The notes under the pieces are model-generated. The model was not told the origin of the DNA. It saw only the letters and a program-made list of their open reading frames with translations, and searched no databases. The translations under genes and the position numbers were made by a program. Below, piece by piece: positions 1-16,847 of a stretch of DNA of 64,000 bases. Position 1 is the first letter of the stretch; the number at the start of each line of letters is the position of its first letter. This stretch comes from Ascaris suum (taxonomy: Eukaryota; Nematoda; Chromadorea; Rhabditida; Ascarididae): contig CM024191.1 in the NCBI GenBank assembly GCA_013433145.1, positions 7,022,501 through 7,086,500 of the forward strand, in the 5' to 3' direction.

Positions 1-5122
<5,122 letters not shown>

Positions 5123-5228
5123 GTGAGAGCCGTCTGAACACCGCCTTCAAGCAAGCAAGTGAATGATCGAAGCGTCGAACAACTCCAACTTGCCGGAGAC
5201 AGCGGTTTCTACGAGCGCCTATCGAAAG
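5123..5228 (+). other. Probable 5' UTR exon of PHACTR with an upstream ORF
   Basis: A polypyrimidine acceptor (ttattccag) precedes 5123 and a GTGACC donor follows 5228. All three frames contain stops before position 5163, so the exon is mostly untranslated. An ATG at 5163 opens 22 codons to the donor. Spliced to the next acceptor at 5728, that frame continues for three codons and stops at 5737-5739, two bases before the PHACTR ATG at 5742. Assignment to this gene rests on position and splice signals only. Confidence 0.45.
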
Positions 5229-5741
5229 GTGACCCATTTTTAAACTTCATCCACTCGCACTCTAGTATTATAACAGTGTGTCTGTGTGTGTCTGTGTCTA
5301 CCTCTATCTCTGTTTATATGTTTAGGCATGTGTTTTTTCGTATGTGTTTAGTTTGCTTTTTATTTAAAAAAAAATCGTATTGTTTTATTGTTATATTCAA
5401 CTATTTTGTTTATGTTGTTTTAATTGTTCTGTGTTTTTTGTCTAGATAGTTCGCTTAACCAAAAAAAGCCATCTCGCAATTACTGTGTTGAACAATAAAG
5501 GAGTCTCACTTAGTCGATTTTGACACTCTCTATGCGTATCTATAGCGAATTTTTTCTAGTATCATTGGATCTCGAAGGTAATGTCGAGTAATATTTTTTT
5601 TTCTTCGTTTATTAAAGTTATAATCAATAATGAGCAAATTTTATTTATAATCCCACAATTGCAGGTTAGTTTATAGTTCAGTTCTTGATATGGCATTAAA
5701 AGGTCGAAGAAAGATTTCGATTTTCAGGTTGGGAATTAAAA

Positions 5742-8700
5742 ATGGAGACTGTTGGAGCAGAAATGAAATCAAATGATAGCGCTGAGTGGGGGGCTAAAAC
5801 GGCGAAGTTCGGTTGTGATGTTGGATTGGCAACTAGCGATCCGCATACGATGAAGGCACAGTTTGAAGGAGAATCGGCGGAAGATGTGCAGTATCCCAGG
5901 TTCCTCATTTCTCCTAGTTTGTTTTTTTCAGTAGTGATGCCTTGATACCATAGATTGTGTTTTATGCAAATAGGTAATCTCTTCTGGAGGTGGAAGGGGG
6001 GAAGGAGGGGGGTGTCAGAGAGATTTCGTTACCGGCATCGTATGCATCCTGCAGTCCGGATATGCAAAATTGATGCCCGTAATGGGTGGTTCAAAATTAG
6101 AGTGAGCTGAGCAGTATAGTCATTTTTGGGGCTGAAAGGTTCTCGTACGGCCTGTTTTTTGAAAGCCACAGTTCTTTCCCATGTGACTCCCTGAAATCAT
6201 GCCACTCAACCAGTGATTAACCCAAAACTTACTTTGCAAAATCGTGTGTCAACGTTTCGTTTTTTCTTAGTTTCTGTTCTCTTCTACCTGCAAATCTAAC
6301 TACGATTTGAGAAAAGGCAATAAACCGTTGAAACTTTTAATAAGATGAGAGTTCACACCACTTCCGGAAAATACTTTGACGAAGTGTAACGTTAAAGATC
6401 CGGAGTTAAAACCGGCAACCCCGATCGTGATTGAGACCGGGATCAGGTCGACCCAAGGCTATACTTGATCTACATTAATTTATGCTTTTTCACTAATATT
6501 TTTTCCATTGTGCTGAGAATAATTAAATTAACTGTTCTTAGAGGTTTATCTCTAGAATTTTAAACCCGACATTAAGTTTTTGTTGATTTTTTTTTCATTC
6601 GTTGTTTAGATTCGTTGTATTTCAGTCCGAAGTCGGTTGAAAGTGATGGAAAATGTTCGCGCGTTTTTGTCGGCTCTTTGAAAACAAGTAAATTCTGGAC
6701 GCGTATACTCCGACCATGGAAATGGAGGAAGAAAACACGCAAGAACAATCTAAGGTGAATTTTCAGCCTTTTTTTTTCGTGGATTGGATTTTATTGTTTA
6801 TATCTATGCCAGAAAATACGCATTAAAGAAAAATGTTTTCGACGAATAGACGTCGAATGTGTAGTTACCAGGAATGTAGTTAGTTTTCACGACTGGTTGT
6901 TAAGCGTCATCCAGCCTAGTCGAGATTCTTGTGCTTTTGCAGAAGGACGAACAGTGATCGTTCGCCGGAGTCGAATGTAGCGATAGTGACGATGCCAACA
7001 TCGCTAAGCTCTATCGAACCAATCCATATGGCTGAATTGGTAGATGGTGAGTTTATTGTGTTCACCCGCTTCGCTGCGATCGTGGGTTTTCATTCCGATT
7101 TGTGCATGGACACGCATAATCATCGATTCTTGATGTCTGTTCAGTGACTGCATAAAACCAGCCAGAGTATTTATTTCGTCCTCTTTTTAATATGCATTTA
7201 GGAGACTGCCTGTTTTTTTAACAGATTGCTTTGTATTATGTAATCAAATGAAGTATGGTTGCCTAGCGAGCATCACGTTCGCATTTACCTATGTATTTAT
7301 GCTAAGGACTTTTCATAAAATGCAAATGTAATATTTTTCTGGTAGACTTTATGAGGTTTATTATCACTCAGGGAAGGTAAAGATATATGCAAATGAACGC
7401 AAATTATTGTGGAAAAAATGTATCAAGGAATATAGTGAAAATTACGTTCTATGTGATCATTCTCAAAGCACTGTAAAGATCTGCCGCTGTTTGGTCTTTT
7501 AGGGATACAAATTCGTAATTTGTATGAGGCTCGCATCAGAAGCTATTTGCTTTAGTAAATTAGCTATTGACTAATAAAACGTCAAGTTTCTTTTAAAAGG
7601 AGATTTCAGCAGCGATTTTAGGGAAAACCGATTTAGTTTTGAATCGATTATTTCAATAGGATATATTTCAATATTTCAATAGGATTAGTAAATTAGCTAC
7701 TTTAAAAGGAGATTTTAGGGGGGGGGGGGGGAAAAAAAACCGATTTAGTTTTGAATCGATCGACTGAAATTATTATTTCAAATAGGATTTCTGGTCGTAT
7801 TTTATTGGTTGCCAAAGTGAACGTAAGGTCTTAGTCAGCGATTTTTTAAAAATTTGCAGCTTCATGTCTCTAGCTGCACTTCTTAAATTCAGCTGTTTTT
7901 TTGCGTACTGCCGGTTTTTGATGATTTAATCGAAGCCGTTTTCGTGGACATTCCACCTAACCTGCTTCTTTATCCTTTTTCTCGCTATATGTCTTATTAC
8001 ACTTTGATGCTAACTGCTTATTCGAAGTGCTTCTCGTCATTTAGTGCTGAAGCGGATCGCATTTGTTGTAATTTTTCTTGAGAAAAGCACACCGAAATCC
8101 TTATGCCACAGCTTTTATTATATTGCACAAAATGAGCATTAATTTGCATCATTTTTCTCTGTTTTTGCTCATTTTGAAGGAAACAGATTAGGTCATCTTG
8201 GAGTCGTCAATTTTTAACACCTAACTCCGTGAGAAATTTCGCATCACACCTGTGGAAAAGGAGGTGAAGTTGGAGGTTTGATGGAGGTTGCGCAACTTTT
8301 ATACCACAACTGAGGTCATCAAGAGCAGGTAAATGGTCAGTGCTACGACAACTGATAAATTGTATTCTCTCATAAGGTTTTTGTGTGCTTAGAGAGGGAT
8401 GAGAATCAAGTGTAAGAATAGAGAAAAGAAGATGATCAAACATCAGTATTAAACGATGCAGTAAAATTGCATGAAAATTTCAATAATTTGTTGTTATCGC
8501 GCAGCAGCTCGATTTTTTTTTTCTTCTTTTGACAGACAAAACTTCGATAATCTATCAGCGTTTTGTGTTGACATTGAAAGACGGAGCATACGGCTGTGTG
8601 GGCTGTATGCTTACGTTATCGATTTCTATGCTTCACAGATTTCCTTTCGAGCATACCAAGTGCAAACCTACCAGCAGATGAGTGCGTGTGCAAATTATGA

Positions 8701-11700
8701 AGCAACAATGCAGCATTTCTTGAAGTTAGAAGGACGTTATTTATAGATGCGCTTTCATTGCCATGTATCATTGGCATTATTTCAATATTTCCGTCACCTT
8801 TCAAATAACGTAGTGCTTTAAATTTGGGTGTGTTTTAGCCATATGCCACTAATTTTAGATTGTCTTTCACTCATTCACTATTTATTGAAGGTGCTCAGGT
8901 GATCGATCAACACCTCTCAATATTTTAGGCGTCGTTTTGTTTCTTGTCGCTCATTGCCGATCTGTATGCGTTGCGTCATTATGTGATGCAGCAGGGCAAT
9001 ATTCTCGCCGGTTTACCGTATTGTTGTTTTCCGGTTTCCGTTCTCCATAGTTATTAGCCTTATTATAAGGGTATTCGGAGGTTTCATTGAGCGATTGATT
9101 ATCTTATTATATAGAAGGCAAAAATCTTTAAGTCGTTGTTTCTTTATATATTATAAAAAGAATAATACTGACCGTAGCATAGGTGCGCTTTTTTTCAGGT
9201 GAGAATGTAAGAGAATTATAATAATGGAGAACCAAAATGAAGTTAAGTAAAAAGTGAAAGCATCAAAGATGAAGTCGAAACGAGGCGGTTGTGTTGTAGA
9301 GTGAGCGGCTGCGAAGTATAGCGATGTTGAGTGCCTTTATTGTAGCAGTCTTGCAGCCAGAGACGGTCATAGTGAAGCTTTGATGCTTTTGAAAAACATA
9401 TTCGAAGTCTTCTAGAAATTTGAAAAGTTTTTTGTCGGTCAAGTTGCAGGGCCACATTTGCATAATAACGATAAAAGTAGAGGTAATAATAATAACAATA
9501 ATAATAGTAATAATATTGATACTGAGGACAATAATAGCAATAAAATTTTGGCCTAAATGAGGGAACGGAGTCACCAGCGTCATACATTTCAGTTTGACTC
9601 CGCATATGACTTCATTCTGTTTAACCGTAAAGCTTGTTTTTTAATTTCCGCTGCATTATATACGATTATCAAACATTAATTTATAGATTTTAATAATTTG
9701 TCTGTGTGAAGTTTTCCTTTTAAACACTTGCTACTTCGAGGAAAAATATGAGAAACCTCCTATGACGCAATTTTTGAGGATATTCTCGATATCGATGGTC
9801 AGTATTGAAGTGCAAAATTGGAGAGTGAAGATGATGCGCATATTTATATACGAATTAAATTTACTTGCGATATTTTTGTTGGTCAATGTTGGACGTTTAT
9901 TTGTAAGAAAATGAGATAGTTGAATGCCAAAGGTAGGCAATAAGTGTGTTGGTTTGCGTCACCTGTTGTTTTCCATCGTTTATTGATGAGCAAGGTAGCA
10001 ATGGCGCATAGTTTTTTTTTTTTTTAATCGCTTTAAAGTGCAAATTGCTTATGTAGCTGAGATAATGTTAAGAATTTATGTTAGACGAGTATAAATCAAT
10101 CTAAATGACATTGGCGTTCACAATATGCTGTGTTGGCCTTTCCGCATTACCTTTATTCGCGTCGGGTTAAGTTGCAAAGTTTGTTCTTTCGTATTTTGAC
10201 AGCTATTAAAAAGGTCATTGTTTCATGTGTGCATTATATCTATCCGTTGTTTGTTTTGTCGTTTTGAAATGTATTTGACGACGCATTGCAACAGGTGATT
10301 CTGCGTGTTTATTCACCTTTTTTCATCTTTAGTTAATGGCATCAAAAACAGCCAGATGATATTTCCGGGTAGGTAGGTGTTCGATAGAGCATCGTATGTT
10401 GGATCTAGTTGAGCGTTGAAAGAATCTTTTTATTATGAACTTTCCTACCCTTCTTTCTTCGTTGTCCTGATTAATCATAAAAATTGCTGAAATTGAGTTT
10501 GCAATCATTTACTATACTTCATCTCCTTCATCGACCATGCTCATATCTCTTCGCGCTCATCCTGTGCAAGAATCCTCTTGCTTCTGTTCTGAAATCGTTG
10601 TCTGTATTGTTATTCTATCTGTTTGCATGAATAAGTCGACTAAGAGACAGTTGAAATGTAGACTACTTGCCCTCAAATGGGAGATAGTGAATGAGGTTTT
10701 TGGAAAGGGATTTGTTCGATATTCGATAGTAAATAATTTTTTGAATATATCAAAGGCAGGTGAAGACCTCTGCAACCTAAGAAGGTCCATACGATTTTGG
10801 GATGATGGAAAAGAAGGCCGATATCGGTTCGTGCTTATCCAACTCTCGTAATTCCGCAGAATTGTCTTTGAGTGGCTCTAATCTTTCTTGTCTTTTTTCA
10901 TTGTTAAAGAGCCTTACGGCACTCAGTTATACTGAAATAAGATGTTTTCACTGTGCATTTTGATGCTGCTAGGTTGAAAGAGCAATTGTGATGAAGTGGA
11001 ACGTGTATGAGCTAACGAGGAGGCTCATTGAGAGCTGCTCAAGAGGCATCTTCCAGGTGTAATATCTACGCGCAGCGTTTATTTGCGCTTCTCGCCTTCA
11101 ACTTCGCCTCCACTCGACTCTCAGCATTATTTAGCACACATCTGTCCCACTTGCATCTCAAATACTGCGATCGCTACCGATGTGTTGCATCATTTCCGGC
11201 ACCTAGCACTCTCCCTACTTTCCTTACCTCTTCTCATTCGTTTTATCTCTCACGTTTACCCTTCATTTCCTTTCTTCTTTTCGATTTCTATCAATTTACA
11301 GGATGTAACCATTCGTTGTTTGGAGTTTCGTATACCATTCTGTCGTGCAGGAGATCGAAACAAAAATTGACTACTTTTATGGCTGGGATGTTGAGCAATG
11401 CTGTTTTGGTTGTTCTATCATTAATGTTTGATGTCTTACTGATATAACATTACTATTCATAGCGTTTTTGTTGTATACGAACGGTTGATGAATCATCCAC
11501 TAGTAGCCCATGACTCTAAGTGCTTTGGTGATTTATTAGAAAATTCAGGTGAATAATTTAGTGCTATGATCAAGATCGAGTAGCACATTTCCAGGAGCTT
11601 ATTTTAGTTGGCTTTCGAATTATCTGACATTGATGGTCGATCAGCGTTGTTAGCTCCAGCCGACCTATTCACCGTCAGCTCTCTTAATTGACAGCTTCAT

Positions 11701-14700
11701 CGATAAATTATGTGTTTAATTGCGTCTCTATATCTAAGCTTTTCATAGTTCTAAATTGAGATTTGTTTAGATCGATGTAAAGCAGCGTCTTGGGATGGGC
11801 GCTTGGATTCACCATTGAATCAATCGAAACGTTTAGCTGTTGAAGGGAACGTCGACAAAACAACGTTTGACATTTTCTTTTACATTTCTTTATTCTTTTC
11901 TGTGAATAGACTTATTCTTTTTTTGTATGAAGCAAGAATTGTACGAATAAGAATTTCTGTTTCGTTGAGTTGCTGCATTGCTGTCATCCGTCAGAAAATA
12001 GTCTTTGTGCCGAATTTCATGAGGACACCATTATATTGGTGATGTGGAAATAGGACAGAATGATTATTTCCTATGTTGAGAGATGGGAATTGTTCCATAT
12101 AGCGGGTTACGAAATACAGCTTTCTCGGCGTATAGAATGCGACTAGGATGGTTCGATGGCGTAGAGTGATGTGCTGCCCACATGTGCGGGGGTGAGATGT
12201 GAACGATTGCGCCGATAAAAGAACGGTGAATTTTTAGCGCCGAGACAAACGAAGCGAGCATCGACGCAGTACGACTCACAGCTGAAGAGTTGAGTGTACC
12301 TAGTGTGCAACGGGTAGTTATCATTGAACGATCCGATAAGGGAATACACGATATTTCCGAGCCTGATTTCAGCTTTGCCGAGGGTATTCCTGACGACGAA
12401 ACCGCGTCTACTATCTCGCAAGGTTTGTGTCGTGTTAATACTTGGCTAGGATCCGTACCCGATTCGTTGATGTTCAGTTTTGTAAAGCGAACTAAGTAGT
12501 TTTTTGAGTGGGAAAAAACTTTATTGATTAGGGGCTGTAATAGGACAACTGTTAAATGTCCAGGGATTGGGGGAGAGGGGGGGGTGGAAATTATTCGGCT
12601 AGGACCAGGAGATTTAAAATAGTGGTTTTCAGCAGGAAATATTGACGAGGAGTCAGGAGAGCAAAACGTTGATGACGAGTGGTGTGACCGGCAGGAGCAT
12701 CGATCTGAAGAAATAGTCACTTTCGAAATGGATTTTCGGTTGAGGCGGAGAGCCGTCGTAGAGGAGGTCGCAGCTAAGGAACCTGATCTAAGCGCAAGGC
12801 CAAACAGGCCAGTACTTAAGAAACCTGGAGCGCCGAGTCGTTTAAAGGTAACGAAAAGGAGTTCGCTTCGCAAAGTTCAGCCGTCGGACGGCTTCACCGA
12901 GCGGAACAACGGCAACGACATATCTCAGTAGGTTATTTCATCGGATATTTGTTTTAATGAGCTCATTTAAAAACTAATATATTCCATGTTCTTTCGGGCA
13001 GTTCGTTTTTTTTACCCTTTCGTAATCAGCTGCAGTGTTTTCTGCGATGTTTGCGTTTTGTTTCAGTGCAACAACGGGTGATTTGCCGTCGCGTTTAACA
13101 GACGACAGTGACAGCGATACTGATATTCAGTACAGGGATGAAGGGCCAGTAACAAGGACATGGCGCGGTATTGGTCATAGTACGAACCCTGCAATCGCTA
13201 GCCGCATTATACCTCAGCGCTCTTTCGACACTGACGACGATAATGATATCCCTCTAAGTAAGCAATAGTTTAAAATAAAATGATTTTGAAAGCAGTTTCA
13301 CACCTTCGAGTTTTTAAAAATTTTTGCATAATCACTTCCCTTCCATCCACAGAAATTTCTTGGGAGGGGGGGGGGGGTGGGGGTGGGGGGAACAACATAA
13401 AATCTTCTACCTGCTTGTTATCAGTTCTATAGGTGTTAAGTGGAACTTTGCAAAAAGCACTCGTTTCCCTCCTTTCCCTGCCCCCTCCCCCCCCCTTTTA
13501 CTATATCACTAACAAACTGAGCACAAAGAGGTACACCACTATTCACCTGTCCAGCCAACAGTCGGCAAAAAATTTAACGAGCTGTTATCACTCTTTTTTT
13601 TTGAAAATTGTGCTTGAATTTTAAGTGCATCGTTTCTGAATACATGCATCTGGGTCGTGCTACAGATGTTTTTAAAGGTGGCCTGGCAGCAAAAGTAACT
13701 AGGAGAGATACACTAGCGAGGAAGTTGGATGCTCCAGACCCGATTGACGACATACCAAATCAAACGTCAGATGATCGCCGTCGTCTTATGCATAGAGTTA
13801 GCATCAAACTCGAAAGGTTTCTGCATTGCGTTTGCTGCTTATTATATTTACTGGGGTGGTTCTTAGTGGAGAAGGAGTTGTACTGTGAAAAGTGAGCTTC
13901 CACAAAAGGCTGGGAAGACTGTTGTAATAAGCCCACGAATATACTTAACTTATTTGCTGCTAATTTCCATTTATTTGTTAACACTTATCAGCTCAAATCT
14001 GAAATTGTATATGTGAGTCTGTGGCTCACTCAATATCTATGAAGGAAAAAGTAGTGAACTCAACTATGGTCGATTCAGGCATTCTATTCTTCATTGTATA
14101 GCCACTTTATAAAGAGCATTAATGAGAAATTCATTTCTTTATTACAACCTATGTGGGCCATTGTATGTTAAGGTTAAAAAAGTCTGTAATTTTTCTTTGC
14201 GTAAAAAAGAACTTTTTTTTCGAAGAAGAAATCCATCTGGAAATGTGAAAAGCATTTCAGAGCAACGCAGTTAAATTAACGTTTATAATACTCTATATAT
14301 GCTTGAATAAATGAATTTATGGCCTATTGATTGTAACCATTTCTAGCAGCTAAAAAACTCCTCAGAGGAGAGTGCATTTACACCGATAAACTTTTATCGA
14401 TACAGCAATGTATTTTTTTTTTTCAGTGTAATACTCTCCATCGTCTATGTAAATGTGCTTCCCATATTGCTTTAGTTTTTTTTCAAAAATATTTTCTTGA
14501 TTAATTATCGGATATTCGAAGTTGGTTCTTAAGAGTAGTTCAATATTTTTATCTCTTTTGGTTTCACATGATTGAAAGGTAAAATTCCTTTCTTAGGAAG
14601 CTAAGTGAGCGTCCATCGGCCGAAGAATTGGAGCAGAGGAATATTTTAAAATCGAAGGATGGATCGATATCATCGAAAATGGCGATGGAAGAGACTAGAA

Positions 14701-15047
14701 AAATGTTGCTTCGTAAGGTTCGCTTATATTTCCGAGTTTAATCACTGAATTTTCGTGTTACTCTATTCGATTATGATTAGTACCTTTGCATATGGTATTG
14801 TGTAATTTGAGATGCGTTATTCGATGATATATTGCCGTACAACTTATCACGCAAAAATATAACTTATAAGAATTTTCTATGCACTTCAAATCGAATTTTT
14901 AAAAAAAGAAGCTTGAGGTGTCCTGTGAATAATTCAATAAATTTATGGATATGACTCATGTTACGGGGCGAGAAAGATATTTCGATTTTTTCCATGATAT
15001 TATCGTAGTATCTGTATGCTTGAATAGCTTTGTTGGAAGTTTTTTCT

Positions 15048-15078
<31 letters not shown>

Positions 15079-16847
15079 GGAGGTGATTTTATTATCAAAA
15101 GCTGACGTTCACTGCCTCTGGGGTTTAATAAATATTTTGCTAGCTGATCAAGCTTTTATGTTTTCATTATTGACTTCAATGCACTTTCGCCCTTTTTTGT
15201 TTGAGCGTCGTAGTACGTTAGGAGTCCTAGCACGATAGTACTGCTGCATTTTTAAAAAAATACCAGTTCCATTTCGTAAATTTATTTTATTTGATTTCTT
15301 GTTTCTTAATTTGTTGTTTTGTTTTTCATCCAAGAGTAGCGCTTGCAACCTATTGGTCATGTTTTCAATTGCAGCTTAGCTTCCGACCTACGATCCAACA
15401 ACTGAAAGACAAGCAGATCATCAAGTTCAACGACTACGTAGAGGTGACTGAAGCAGAGGCATACGATCGGAAGGCGGACAAGCCTTGGACGAGGCTAACT
15501 CCTACAGATAAGGTTGGCGTCTAGCGTTTAACCTTTTTTAAAAGCCGATCGCCCTTTTTATTATTGGAGACAAGGGTGCTTGAAAATTTATTTATTTGTT
15601 AAAAGAAGTACCCGCTGCATAACGGGAAAGATGATGGCTGCGCATACTTTACTCTTTCATTTGTTCTATTAAGAGCTTGGTGTTGCCGTTAATGTTAATC
15701 ATTTGGTACAGGTGTAGTGTATGGGCGAGTAAATTAAATTAAAGAAGCTAGCAGGTAGGTACCTTGTTCGAGGATCTTGTTGTCTGTTTTGTTTTCATCG
15801 TCCCACCTGTCGTCGGTCTTCTTTGGGATACCGCTTATCGTTTAGCGCAATGTTTCATCGTTTAGAAAAATGAGAGGTATATGCGGTGCTTCCCTTAATA
15901 TTAATTTATAGTGAGGTTTACTTCGATTGCATTTTTTTTTTCTTGCTACAATTTCAGATTTGTGGAAAAATGCTACTTTTTGAGTTTTTTTTTTTTAAAT
16001 GAAATGATTGCTAGACTATTGCTAGACTGATTTGTTTATTGTGAACTATATCATTACAGGCATTGATTCGTAAAGAGTTGAATGATTTCAAAGCAACCGA
16101 GATGGATGTTCATGAAGAGAGTCGTATTTTTACAAGGTTAGTTTTTTATGAAACCACTGCAGATGTTGTTTTCGATTTGCATTTGGTAACTGCAAGAAAT
16201 ATACAATAATTAAATTATATGAATCGATATGGAAAAGTGCAAATTTCTCTAACACAAAGCAATAGGAGCAAGAAAGATCGTAGCGTGAGATAATTTTGAT
16301 AGATAAAAGTCGCTAAAGCTACGTTAACTTTTGCGTTCTATGCGTCGCCGCTATTGCGGATAGCCTTGCTAAAAACGTTTATGTGTTTCTATTCAGACGC
16401 TAAGTCATGGATGAATGATCTTGCGGAGTCAAATCTACAATTTTTAGCATCATGGTAGGGAGGAGAGGGGAACCGGGGGGAGGGGGGGGAGGGGGAATCG
16501 CAAACGCTTGAAGCTAGCTAGAACAAAGGGTATTTGGAAATGGCTAGTGGCGCGTCGTCAAACTAATAATGCCATGTTGTTGCTGTGAAATAGTGAATTA
16601 CTTCAGGGTATCATCTCCTATGTTCAACTTAATTGTTTTAGTTTATTTGGAACCATTTTATTGCTACCATCAGGGACAAGTTTTCCATGAAAAATCGGCA
16701 TTCTCATTTTAACTGTACTCATTTGGGCCATTTTTGAGCGAAATTATTTTGTTTTATTGTTGTAAGTTTAGAAGATATAAGCGTAATTGTTTTATGTACC
16801 CTTACAGAGGAGTTTTATTCACTTATTTTAGGTTTCATCGTCCATGA
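5742..16847 (+). CDS. PHACTR: phosphatase and actin regulator, RPEL-repeat PP1 cofactor
   Basis: PHACTR proteins bind G-actin through RPEL repeats and protein phosphatase 1 through their C-terminus, retargeting PP1 toward cytoskeletal substrates. Twelve coding exons join in phase into 552 aa: 5742-5899, 6626-6754, 6943-7046, 11771-11864, 12238-12422, 12633-12927, 13067-13257, 13666-13816, 14597-14717, 15375-15512, 16060-16136, 16832-16847. A basic RPWKWRKK segment (W84, W86) matches the family's N-terminal membrane/nuclear-import patch. The linker is acidic and Ser/Asp-rich. A degenerate RPEL (TLARKLDAPDP, 401-411) is followed by two good ones (LERKLSERPSAEEL from about 434; LLRKLSFRPTIQQL from 473). 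IIKF (491-494) matches the LIRF-type PP1 docking motif, KPWTRL holds W514, and the protein ends in the signature FHRP. Exon 11771-11864 is least certain: it rests on phase and splice sites alone. No RPEL1 is visible after the basic patch. Exon 13666 could also begin after the AG at 13685-13686 in the same phase. Confidence 0.92.
7047..11770 (+). other. Long PHACTR intron 3
   Basis: About 4.7 kb between phase-matched exons. It holds a tandem duplication with a poly-G run (7554-7790), an AT trinucleotide-rich patch near 9480-9540 that reads as Tyr-rich on the minus strand, and pyrimidine-rich stretches near 11200-11290. I looked for the missing N-terminal RPEL repeat and found none; a short exon could still be hidden. 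Open frames at 8207-8746, 9243-9605, 10537-10851 and 11028-11447 show no family motif. Confidence 0.5.
7554..7790. repeat. Imperfect tandem duplication
   Basis: Two copies share the order agtaaattagct, then ttttaaaaggagatttt, then ccgatttagttttgaatcgat, then a TTTCAA(T)AGGAT end. Copy one starts at 7554 and copy two at 7687. The second lacks an internal segment and contains a poly-G/poly-A run in place of tttagggaaaa. Confidence 0.85.

Noticed and set aside
9243..9605. Tyr-rich minus-strand open frames
   Set aside because: They arise from an AT trinucleotide-rich patch in a PHACTR intron.
12064..12873. 269-codon minus-strand open frame, the longest in the window
   Set aside because: It is antisense to PHACTR exons 12238-12422 and 12633-12927, whose plus-strand translation has correct splice sites and phases. 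It has no recognisable motif of its own.
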